Source of the DNA: Catenibacterium sp. co_0103
GTDB taxonomy: Bacteria; Bacillota_I; Bacilli_A; Erysipelotrichales; Coprobacillaceae
NCBI RefSeq assembly: GCF_004168205.1
Contig: NZ_RCYB01000059.1
Coordinates: 1 to 12,289 of the forward strand
Direction of reading: 5' to 3'
Length of the DNA: 12,289 bases
The position numbers and the translations under genes are program-made. Below are positions 7,122 to 12,289 of the stretch, in pieces. The notes under the pieces were generated by a model, which did no database searches, was not told the origin of the DNA, and saw only the letters and a program-made list of their open reading frames with translations. Numbering within the stretch: position 1 is the first letter of the stretch; every line of letters starts with the position of its first letter.

Positions 7122-8017
7122 TTTGACACCACCTCCATAAATAGAGATTCTAGTGAGGGTTCAACACGCTCGATTTTAGAAATTAATATTTTATGTTCTG
7201 TAATAAATTCAAGCACTTCAAACATTTTAAATTGTTCGCCCAAGAATAAAAGAGTATCTTTTGCGGTTAATTGAGCGTCTGTGAATACACTAGAAAGATA
7301 TTCAGCGTCGTCTGCTTTTATTGTTTCCACAATAAATTCGTGTGAAGAACACACATTTTTTAAATCGGCAACTGCTCCTTGCATAGCTATTTTTCCATTA
7401 TTTAAAAAAGCAACATCTGTGCAGATTCGTTCAACATCAGATAAAATATGTGTTGAAAACAATACCGTTGTCTGTTTTTTGGAAGAAAGTAGAATATCAA
7501 GTATCTCCTTTCTTCCAATCGGGTCGAGTGCAGAAGTCGGTTCATCACAAATCAAAATTTTGGGGCGTCCAAGAAGTGCTTGTGCAATCCCAAGTCGTTG
7601 CTTCATTCCCCTTGAAAACCCTCTAATACGATGATTTTCTTTGGAAAGACCAACAAGAGTTAAAAGTTCATCACTTCTTTTTTCAATGTCGTTTTTTCCC
7701 ATTTCCAAACTTTCTCCACATAATCTAAGATATTCTCTTGCTGTCATAAAGGAGTAAAACTCTGGAACATCAGGAAGATACCCAATATAACGATTAGTTG
7801 CAGTTTGTCCGTATTTTACCCTTTCACCAGATACAAATACTTCACCCCTGTCCGACTTTAGAAGCCCTAAGATTATTTTCATTGTTGTTGTCTTGCCAGC
7901 ACCATTTTCCCCTACAAAACCAAAAACACTATGTTCGGGTACAGATAAATTTAACCCTGTCAAAACTTCTTTATCCCCAAAATGTTTCTTTAAGTTTGTG
8001 ATACGAAGCATATCCAC
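7118..8017 (-). CDS. ABC transporter ATP-binding protein
   Basis: Cytoplasmic ATPase that powers the neighbouring permease. In order it shows Walker A GENGAGKTT (about 37-45), the Q-loop replaced by the YLPDVPEFYSFMT segment, signature FSRGMKQRLGIAQAL, Walker B ILICDEPTSALDP and H-loop STHILSDVERI. A C-terminal domain of about 85 residues follows, of the type found in exporters of the CcmA/BcrA/DrrA class. I place the start at GTG 8017 because AAGGAGG lies 9 nt upstream. An ATG at 8011 (MLRITNLKKHF) is an alternative, but its spacing would be 15 nt. The GTG is 1 nt past the stop of the PLDc_N gene, and the 3' end overlaps the permease start by 4 nt. Confidence 0.93.
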   Translation of the reverse strand: MDMLRITNLKKHFGDKEVLTGLNLSVPEHSVFGFVGENGAGKTTTMKIILGLLKSDRGEVFVSGERVKYGQTATNRYIGYLPDVPEFYSFMTAREYLRLCGESLEMGKNDIEKRSDELLTLVGLSKENHRIRGFSRGMKQRLGIAQALLGRPKILICDEPTSALDPIGRKEILDILLSSKKQTTVLFSTHILSDVERICTDVAFLNNGKIAMQGAVADLKNVCSSHEFIVETIKADDAEYLSSVFTDAQLTAKDTLLFLGEQFKMFEVLEFITEHKILISKIERVEPSLESLFMEVVSK

Positions 8018-8018
8018 G

Positions 8019-8222
8019 TTAAGAATCCTCCTTCCCAAGCAAGAAATAAAGGATAGGTCCAATAAATTGCATACCAACAATCACAACAATAAGCCATAAA
8101 GTACGATTACCTCTTTTATAGCTCTTATGAGTTAGAATATGATAAAGTGTATACGCCAGCAGGGCTAATTCTGAGATTACTAACGGTACTAAAAACGGTA
8201 AAAATTCAGTAACATTATTCAT
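8019..8222 (-). CDS. PLDc_N-domain small membrane protein
   Basis: A 67-residue protein with two transmembrane helices (about residues 5-27 and 40-60). It ends in the GPILYFLLGKED motif typical of the phospholipase D / cardiolipin synthase N-terminal domain, but no catalytic domain follows. The start at 8222 (MNNVTEFLPFL) has GGAGGAAAA just upstream and overlaps the end of merR by 8 nt. A longer frame to 8273 would run into merR and has no ribosome binding site. Stand-alone PLDc_N proteins are often found next to ABC exporters, where they may act as an accessory or immunity-like membrane subunit; the exact role is unknown. Confidence 0.88.
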   Translation of the reverse strand: MNNVTEFLPFLVPLVISELALLAYTLYHILTHKSYKRGNRTLWLIVVIVGMQFIGPILYFLLGKEDS

Positions 8223-8949
8223 TATTTTTTTCCTCCTCTCGATAGGTTTCAACACAAAAACCATGATATCCACAACTGGTACACGTCAGTTTTCTGAGCG
8301 TCATGGAATGATTTGAAAAAATAAACTCTTTCAGATGAGGTTTAAATATCTCATGACACTGTGGACAGATATATACTATCCTTTTTGATAAAAATCGTAT
8401 TATAAAAATTGCATATGGAATCGCTACCAAGATATATCCCCAAAATAACCACTGTATTCCAGTAGTAATCCATAAAATAATACTAACCCACTGAATTATA
8501 TTTAGGGGAATACCTGTTATCAACAGAACTGCGTGTAACTGCTTCATTTTCTTTTTGTTTTCCATTGCATAAGCTATATCTCCGATTGATTCAACAGAGA
8601 AATTTTCTATTCCTTTCAGTGCTTTCTTTATGCCCTCTAGCATAGCAAGTTGCTCTTGTCTTTCTTTTACTTCATTTTGAAGAAGTTGCTCTTGCTTTTC
8701 AAGCAAAACAGAAATAACACTGCTAGGATTACTTTCAGATAACAATTCTCCTATGCTTTTAATTGAAATACCTGCATCACGAAGAAAGCAAATGATTTTC
8801 AGTTTTTTATAATCATCTTCTGAATAAAGTCGTCTGCCACCTTCAGAAAGTTCACTAGGTATTAAGATACCACGTTCATCATAATACTGCACTGTTCTAA
8901 CAGATACTCCACAAAGCTTTGCTATTTCTCCTGTCGTATATTTTGACAT
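8215..8949 (-). CDS. MerR-family regulator with membrane anchor and zinc ribbon
   Basis: Transcription factor of 244 residues with an unusual layout. The MerR DNA-binding domain is at 1-70 (TTGEIAKLCGVSVRTVQYYDERGIL and then GGRRLYSEDDYKKL). A coiled-coil dimerization helix spans about 78-115. Two hydrophobic helices follow (about 138-160 and 166-187), then a zinc-ribbon-like tail with Cys195-Cys198 (CPQC) and Cys223-Cys226 (CTSC). MerR proteins sense ligands through the C-terminal part, so this one may sense a membrane or metal/redox signal; that is inference. It begins the operon that continues with the PLDc_N protein, ATPase and permease, overlapping the next gene by 8 nt. AAAGGAGG is 8 nt before the ATG. 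Its promoter has the long spacer expected for self-activation. Confidence 0.92.
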   Translation of the reverse strand: MSKYTTGEIAKLCGVSVRTVQYYDERGILIPSELSEGGRRLYSEDDYKKLKIICFLRDAGISIKSIGELLSESNPSSVISVLLEKQEQLLQNEVKERQEQLAMLEGIKKALKGIENFSVESIGDIAYAMENKKKMKQLHAVLLITGIPLNIIQWVSIILWITTGIQWLFWGYILVAIPYAIFIIRFLSKRIVYICPQCHEIFKPHLKEFIFSNHSMTLRKLTCTSCGYHGFCVETYREEEKNNE

Positions 8950-8973
8950 AGCCTTTTCCTCCTTTCTGTTTTC

Positions 8974-9014
8974 ATTTTATGTCATTACGTAGCGTTACAA
9001 GCAATACGTTACGT
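8974..9014 (-). promoter_or_regulatory. MerR-type promoter and operator of the export operon
   Basis: On the minus strand TTGCTT (8999-9004) and TAAAAT (8974-8979) are separated by 19 bp. The spacer holds GTAACGCTAC, palindromic at 8 of 10 positions. MerR-family activators act on 19-20 bp spacers by twisting DNA at a dyad between the boxes. A wider dyad, ACGTAGCGT (8987-8995) and ACGTTACGT (9006-9014), overlaps the same site. The start point would lie near 8967, just before the merR ribosome binding site. Confidence 0.6.
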
Positions 9015-9064
9015 GGGGTAATTTTTTAAACTTAATGTTCTATCACATAGTTTATACTGCAAAT

Positions 9065-9082
9065 CCGCTTCGCAGGAAGCGG
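9065..9082 (-). terminator. Hairpin after the Spo0A-C-like gene
   Basis: CCGCTTC (9065-9071) and GAAGCGG (9076-9082) form a perfect 7-bp G-C-rich stem with a 4-nt loop, 9 nt after the stop at 9092. On the minus strand only ATTT follows, so termination may be partial. It separates the upstream gene from the merR promoter. Confidence 0.5.
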
Positions 9083-9091
9083 GATAAACAT

Positions 9092-9316
9092 TTAAACCTT
9101 TGTCTTTTGGGTAATCTTATAAATATATTCTTCTGGCGTAGGACGTTTATTTCCAAAATACTTTTTGAAATTTGCCTGCACCTCTGGGTCTGTACTGTTC
9201 ATAGCTTCGTCAATCGTTGCTTCAATATCAGCCCGAACATCAGCAAATGATACACTGCCAGCTTTTGCACCAGCTTTCAATGCTTTTTTTATATCACGTT
9301 TTTTTAGCCCTATCAT
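9092..9316 (-). CDS. Small protein resembling the tail of Spo0A-C domains
   Basis: A 74-residue protein with a Lys-rich N-terminus ([17 protein letters not shown]). Residues about 27-74 follow the spacing of the last part of the Spo0A C-terminal DNA-binding domain. The parts are [13 protein letters not shown] (compare VERAIRHAIEVAW in Spo0A), [15 protein letters not shown] (compare FGYT then GKPTNSEFI) and a terminal KIT-K helix. The upstream half of that domain, with the recognition helix, is missing, so DNA binding is doubtful. GGAG 8 nt before the ATG supports the start. It lies after the copy-1 leader peptide and before merR. The similarity is by eye and should be treated as moderate; the safe call is a conserved small protein of mobile elements. 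Confidence 0.8.
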   Translation of the reverse strand: MIGLKKRDIKKALKAGAKAGSVSFADVRADIEATIDEAMNSTDPEVQANFKKYFGNKRPTPEEYIYKITQKTKV

Positions 9317-9366
9317 GGTATCACTCCTAAATTCAATCGTCTATTACTGTAAAAAATAGTGTTCTA

Positions 9367-9450
9367 TTAGGTGGAATTTGATTGCAAAGAATTGTACTTA
9401 AAGCTTTCCATAATGCAAGCCCACTTAAAGCACCGTATCAATGTTGGCAT
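9367..9450 (-). CDS. Putative 27-residue leader peptide (repeat copy 1)
   Basis: A tiny ORF starting 10 nt after the histidine kinase stop. Residues 6-20 read RCFKWACIMESFKYN and the last residues are SLQSNST. It shares the pattern RCFK, CIME, FK, NS, QS and a final T with the copy-2 ORF, and the stops align exactly. The AAGTGGG before the internal Met14 could start a 14-codon version. No strong site precedes the first ATG. A role as a translated leader controlling downstream transcription is inferred from length, conservation and placement. Confidence 0.45.
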   Translation of the reverse strand: MPTLIRCFKWACIMESFKYNSLQSNST

Positions 9451-9460
9451 GGTTTTCAAA
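9367..9460 (-). repeat. 94-bp direct repeat, copy 1
   Basis: Ungapped partner of 6153-6246 (about 71 of 94 bases identical by hand count), in the same orientation. Unlike copy 2 it is not followed by a strong terminator before the next gene at 9316. Confidence 0.75.
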
Positions 9461-10465
9461 TTACTCTGAAAAATTATGAACTGTTCCTTTTGGAAATGTA
9501 ATGGTCAGTCTTGTATATTCTTTTTCCGTAGAAGCAATATCCAATTTCAAGCCCAACCTATCGCATAATTTTTTCGATAGATACAGTCCCATACCCGTTG
9601 CATTTGCCTTGTTTCTATTTGAACCCGTAAAACCTTTTTCAAATACACGGGATAAATCAGACGCTTTTATTCCACAACCATTATCTTCAATCACAAGCAA
9701 TATATTTGTACCATTGTCTTGACTGTATATCGTCAGCTTATTTTCTTGCTTATCAAAATACTTAATCGCATTTTGCACGATTTGAGATAGAATGAATGTC
9801 AGCCATTTTTCATCAGTATAAATGACATTTTCTATGTCATGGATATTGATAATTGCTTTTCTTTCCATAAGCGAATGACGGAATTTCAGAATGACATTAT
9901 GTATCACTTCGTCTAACTGCAACTGTTTTACAAAATAGTCTTTTTCCGTATTTTCGCTTCTTGCATAGTAGAGCATTTGTTCCACTAACTGAAATATTTT
10001 GTCTGTTTCTTTTTTTAATGTGTAATTTTTTGTATTGTCAAACGTCAAAGACAATGCTCCTATCGGTATTTTTATTTCATGGGCGAAACTTTCCACATAT
10101 TCTTGATAGTCCTGCTTTTCTTCTGTGATTTTGCCGATTTCATCATTCATAGATTTGCAGGCTTTTTTTAGTGCGTAGTAATAGGCTTCATTTTGAAATT
10201 CTTTTGGCTTTGGTAAAACGTCTGCAATATAATAGGTTTCTTCCAGTCCATCTACTAAATCAATAATATGTTGCGAAGCCTTACGTTTCTTCCGATACAA
10301 ACACCATTGAAAAAGCCCTTGTATGCTGATGAACAGAATTACCAGCAATACAACAAATAGCGTATCTACACCGTAGAAAATCAAGAGAAATGCTACTAAG
10401 GCAAGAAAGAAAAGCTGAAACAATATCTCTGTTATTTTTTCTTCTAAGAATGTAAAAAAGCTCAC
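9461..10465 (-). CDS. BceS-type (intramembrane-sensing) histidine kinase
   Basis: Membrane histidine kinase that phosphorylates the regulator encoded just upstream. It has two closely spaced transmembrane helices near the N-terminus (about residues 14-31 and 36-53) and almost no extracellular loop, the layout of Bce-type kinases that sense through an ABC transporter. The H-box is ESFAHEIKIPIGAL (His129 from the GTG start), N-box QIVQNAIKY, G1 EDNGCGI and G2 TGMGLYLSKKL. I choose GTG 10465: it overlaps the regulator stop by 4 nt (GTGA) and has AGGAAAGGG 9 nt upstream. A TTG at 10474 in the same frame is the alternative (337 residues). The partner transporter is only represented by a permease fragment at 11180-12001, so the signalling partner is unclear. 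Confidence 0.92.
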   Translation of the reverse strand: MSFFTFLEEKITEILFQLFFLALVAFLLIFYGVDTLFVVLLVILFISIQGLFQWCLYRKKRKASQHIIDLVDGLEETYYIADVLPKPKEFQNEAYYYALKKACKSMNDEIGKITEEKQDYQEYVESFAHEIKIPIGALSLTFDNTKNYTLKKETDKIFQLVEQMLYYARSENTEKDYFVKQLQLDEVIHNVILKFRHSLMERKAIINIHDIENVIYTDEKWLTFILSQIVQNAIKYFDKQENKLTIYSQDNGTNILLVIEDNGCGIKASDLSRVFEKGFTGSNRNKANATGMGLYLSKKLCDRLGLKLDIASTEKEYTRLTITFPKGTVHNFSE

Positions 10466-11121
10466 AGTTTCCAACCCTTTCCTCGTATATTTTCCAATAA
10501 ATGAACAATACCGATTTCTTTCATTTTCTTTTTTAGACGGGTCATATTAACCAGTAATACATTTTCGTCTAAATAATATTTGTCGTTCCACAGCTTTTCC
10601 AATAGTTCTTCCTTACTGATAACTTTATCTTCGTTCATAAAGAAGTAGTATAAAATACGAAATTCATTTCTTGTCAATTCAATGCTTTTCTCTTGATACT
10701 TCAAAATAGATAAATGTAAATCAAGGGTACAATCTTTTTTAACAAGCTCACGGAAATTATTCGGGTTTGATAACTGCAATGCACGCTTGATCTTCTCAAG
10801 AAGAATAAGCGTGTCATACGGCTTTGTGATAAAGTCAATTCCACCCACTTGAATACTTTTCAATTCGTCAGCATTTGTATCTCTGCTTGTTACAAAGATA
10901 ATAGGTACTGGCATAGCTTGTTTTATTTTCCTGCATACTTCATAGCCATTTTCATACGGCAGGTTAATATCAAGCAAAACCAGCTCTACGCAATATTGCT
11001 TTAATTCCTCTGTCAGATTTTCAAAGTTAGTCAACAAGACTGTTTCATATCCTTGTGTGTTCAATAGTTTAGAAAGCTCTAGACGAGTGATTTCATCATC
11101 TTCGATAATTGCTATTCTCAT
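10462..11121 (-). CDS. OmpR/PhoB-family response regulator (BceR-type)
   Basis: DNA-binding response regulator, 219 residues. The receiver domain has the acidic pair in IIEDDE (residues 6-10), phosphoacceptor Asp51 (LVLLDINLP), the conserved Thr/Ser in FVTSRD and Lys in FITKPYD. The winged-helix output domain covers about 125-219 (IELTRNEFRILYYF, VLLVNMTRLKKKM and GKGWKL). The start at 11121 (MRIAIIEDDE) has GGGGGTG 9 nt upstream; an earlier ATG at 11145 would only add eight residues and lacks a site. It overlaps the kinase start and follows the permease fragment by about 60 bp. In Bce systems it activates transporter genes; here its targets are not identifiable. Confidence 0.95.
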   Translation of the reverse strand: MRIAIIEDDEITRLELSKLLNTQGYETVLLTNFENLTEELKQYCVELVLLDINLPYENGYEVCRKIKQAMPVPIIFVTSRDTNADELKSIQVGGIDFITKPYDTLILLEKIKRALQLSNPNNFRELVKKDCTLDLHLSILKYQEKSIELTRNEFRILYYFFMNEDKVISKEELLEKLWNDKYYLDENVLLVNMTRLKKKMKEIGIVHLLENIRGKGWKL

Positions 11122-11162
11122 TTCCACACCCCCTTGATTTACCATTATAATAATTCCACAGC

Positions 11163-11190
11163 AGGAGAGCTAGAAAAATCTAACTCTCCT
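11163..11190 (-). terminator. Hairpin spanning the permease-fragment stop
   Basis: On the minus strand AGGAGAGTTAGA (11190-11179) pairs with TCTAGCTCTCCT (11174-11163) over 12 positions with one G-U pair and a T4 loop. The permease stop codon lies inside the left arm. No T-run follows, but TATAAT (minus strand, 11145-11150) comes next, so this may be a weak terminator just before a regulator promoter. Confidence 0.45.
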
Positions 11191-12001
11191 CATTGATATT
11201 TCGTTTGAAACCGATATACGTTGCTATCCAGTAAATACTATAAATTAGGAAGAAGATAATTAAATTCAAGCCAAAGTACATTAGATAAAGGTGTTTATCT
11301 CCCAAAATTTGTTGATACACATTATTCAATGACGACATCATCACGAAAGAACATAATATTGCTGATATTGCAGGGACACAAAATAATATCAATAATTGTT
11401 TTCTGATTGTCTTAAATAGCGACTTGTCATTTATTCCTAATCTTCGCAAGGTCAGGTAGCGATATTTGTATTTAGTAGAGTCGCTCAATGATTGAACTGC
11501 CAAAATTGTCCCTACTGCGGAAATCAAGATAAATGCAATATACATAAACAGACTGACTACTATTGCAACCATTGCTTTTTGTTGTTCTATTTCTGCACCT
11601 CTTACGTTTACTCTATACGATTCGTCATTTATTTCTCCATTTTCATCAACCTTTACTAATTGATGTTGCATATCTTCTTTTATCTTATTTTCTAATTCTG
11701 CGTCTGTATCTTCTTTTGTATCTATAATCAAATGATTTTCTGATACTTCAAGTCCTTGAACATATTTATCTGGAAGTACAACAACAAATCTGCCAGTATT
11801 AGTTATAGAGTTCCAATAAGACTTAGTGTCATATCCTTTTAATTTCAAATTTTTATTTGCTACTGTTATGGTTTCAATATCTTTGTTATCTTCAACCTCA
11901 TATGCAAACTTGCTATTTGTAACTATATAGTATTCGTTATCATTTAAAGAAAGCAACGGCATCTTTCTTAATTCTAGTAATCTGTTATGAAATGACGATT
12001 G
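11180..12001 (-). pseudogene. Bce-type ABC permease, C-terminal fragment
   Basis: C-terminal part of a BceB/FtsX-type permease, a membrane protein of about 650 residues in intact systems that exports or dislodges peptide antibiotics and signals to the BceS kinase. An ATG at 11962 is present, but the same frame is open and family-like upstream of it (SSFHNRLLELRK before MPLLSLNDNEYYIV). The frame ends at a TGA at 12002-12004, so the ATG is not the true start. The remaining 270 or so residues hold part of the large extracellular domain (about to EIEQQK) and the last three transmembrane helices with the FtsX motif TLRRLGINDKSLFKTIRKQ. The N-terminal seven helices and the ATPase gene are missing, so transport is not expected. 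Confidence 0.85.
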
Positions 12002-12289
12002 TCAAGTGGAAATAACACATTTCTTTGATTTTCGTTTTTCGTTTTCCGTTTTTTCGTTTTATTTTGTTTTTTAAATCAAGGACATAGGACAAGAAACTTC
12101 TATACAGATTTATCGGCGGTTGGCCACTCTGTTATGCGTGGATTGGTTACCTCAGGTCAATGGTTTCGCCGCAAGTTTCTTTGTCTATAGTCGTGAATCA
12201 AATCTTTGGAAAAAGAAGTGTCTACATAGATTAGTCTTGAATAACTTTAACCATCTTCTTATAGAGATTTCCTGTCCAATAGCCTCAAT
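12002..12289. other. Noncoding right edge: T-rich tract and nested inverted repeats
   Basis: No supported gene. 12020-12072 is T-rich with CG steps at 12033, 12040, 12047 and 12055, a 7-8 bp near-periodicity. Beyond it GACAAGAAACTT (12088-12099) pairs with AAGTTTCTTTGTC (12173-12185, one bulge), enclosing CGGCG (12114-12118) with CGCCG (12167-12171) and CCAC/GTGG (12123-12126 with 12138-12141). AAGAAACTTCTATACAGATT (12091-12110) also loosely matches 12223-12242. This could be the end of another mobile element or a structured RNA. On the minus strand the last 59 bases are an open frame ending YKKMVKVIQD at a TAA (12231-12233), too short to identify. Confidence 0.4.

Larger units (their letters stand above)
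3246..12001. mobile_element. Tn916-type conjugative transposon, integration end plus cargo (partial)
   Basis: Gene order from the end inwards is int, xis, orf8-like, orf7-like sigma factor, the same order as the integration end of Tn916. Where Tn916 carries orf9 and tet(M), this element carries an ABC/MerR module and a Bce-type two-component pair. The conjugation genes (orf13 to orf24 equivalents) are not in the window. The proximal boundary near 3246-3268 is inferred from the AT-rich junction. The distal limit is unknown; 12001 is only where recognizable coding sequence stops. Confidence 0.75.

Noticed and set aside
7798..8099. Plus-strand open frames opposite the ABC ATPase
   Set aside because: They mirror the Walker A region of a clearly conserved gene on the other strand and have no start signals.
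11180..11962. A complete 260-residue gene starting at the ATG at 11962
   Set aside because: Family-like codons continue upstream of this ATG to 12001, and the product begins in the middle of the Bce permease extracellular domain, so it is a fragment.
12111..12172. A tRNA or other cloverleaf RNA
   Set aside because: Stems are present, but there is no GTTCGA-like T-loop, no acceptor stem of seven pairs and no anticodon stem at the right spacing.

Overview
The window comes from a low-GC Gram-positive bacterium (Bacillota). This rests on AT-rich codon use, strong AGGAGG-type ribosome binding sites and a standard enzyme I of the sugar phosphotransferase system. A gut Erysipelotrichia- or Clostridia-like host is plausible, but that is an inference. 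Nearly every gene lies on the minus strand.

Region 1 (1-1294) is an ISL3-family insertion sequence whose transposase has lost its N-terminus but keeps the catalytic domain. It lies just downstream of the only obvious chromosomal housekeeping gene, ptsI (1342-3063). Region 2 (about 3246-6111) is the integration end of a Tn916-type conjugative transposon: an AT-rich junction, 11-bp integrase-arm direct repeats, int, xis, a structured xis leader with its own promoter, an orf8-like gene, an orf7-like sigma factor, and an intrinsic terminator placed as an attenuator in front of orf7. The element sits about 185 bp upstream of ptsI.

Region 3 (6351-9316) is cargo where tet(M) would stand in Tn916. 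It is a tight operon of a MerR regulator with a two-helix membrane anchor and a C-terminal zinc ribbon, a 67-residue PLDc_N-type membrane protein, an ABC ATPase and an ABC-2-type permease. It is preceded by a small Spo0A-C-like protein. The merR promoter has a 19-bp spacer with a dyad inside it, as expected for MerR-type activation. Two diverged 94-bp direct repeats (6153-6246 and 9367-9460) bracket the cargo, and each holds the end of a conserved tiny ORF that looks like an attenuation leader peptide.

Region 4 (9461-12001) is a BceRS-type response regulator and histidine kinase pair, preceded by a decapitated Bce-type permease that keeps only its C-terminal 260-270 residues. No BceA ATPase is visible. 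Region 5 (12002-12289) is noncoding: a T-rich stretch with a 7-8 bp CG-T periodicity, followed by nested inverted repeats. It probably marks the junction that broke the permease gene.

Together the window shows a Tn916-like element carrying an envelope-stress or drug-response export module (MerR/PLDc_N/ABC) and a Bce-type sensor pair. Element genes are likely controlled by read-through and attenuation. Substrates cannot be read from the sequence.
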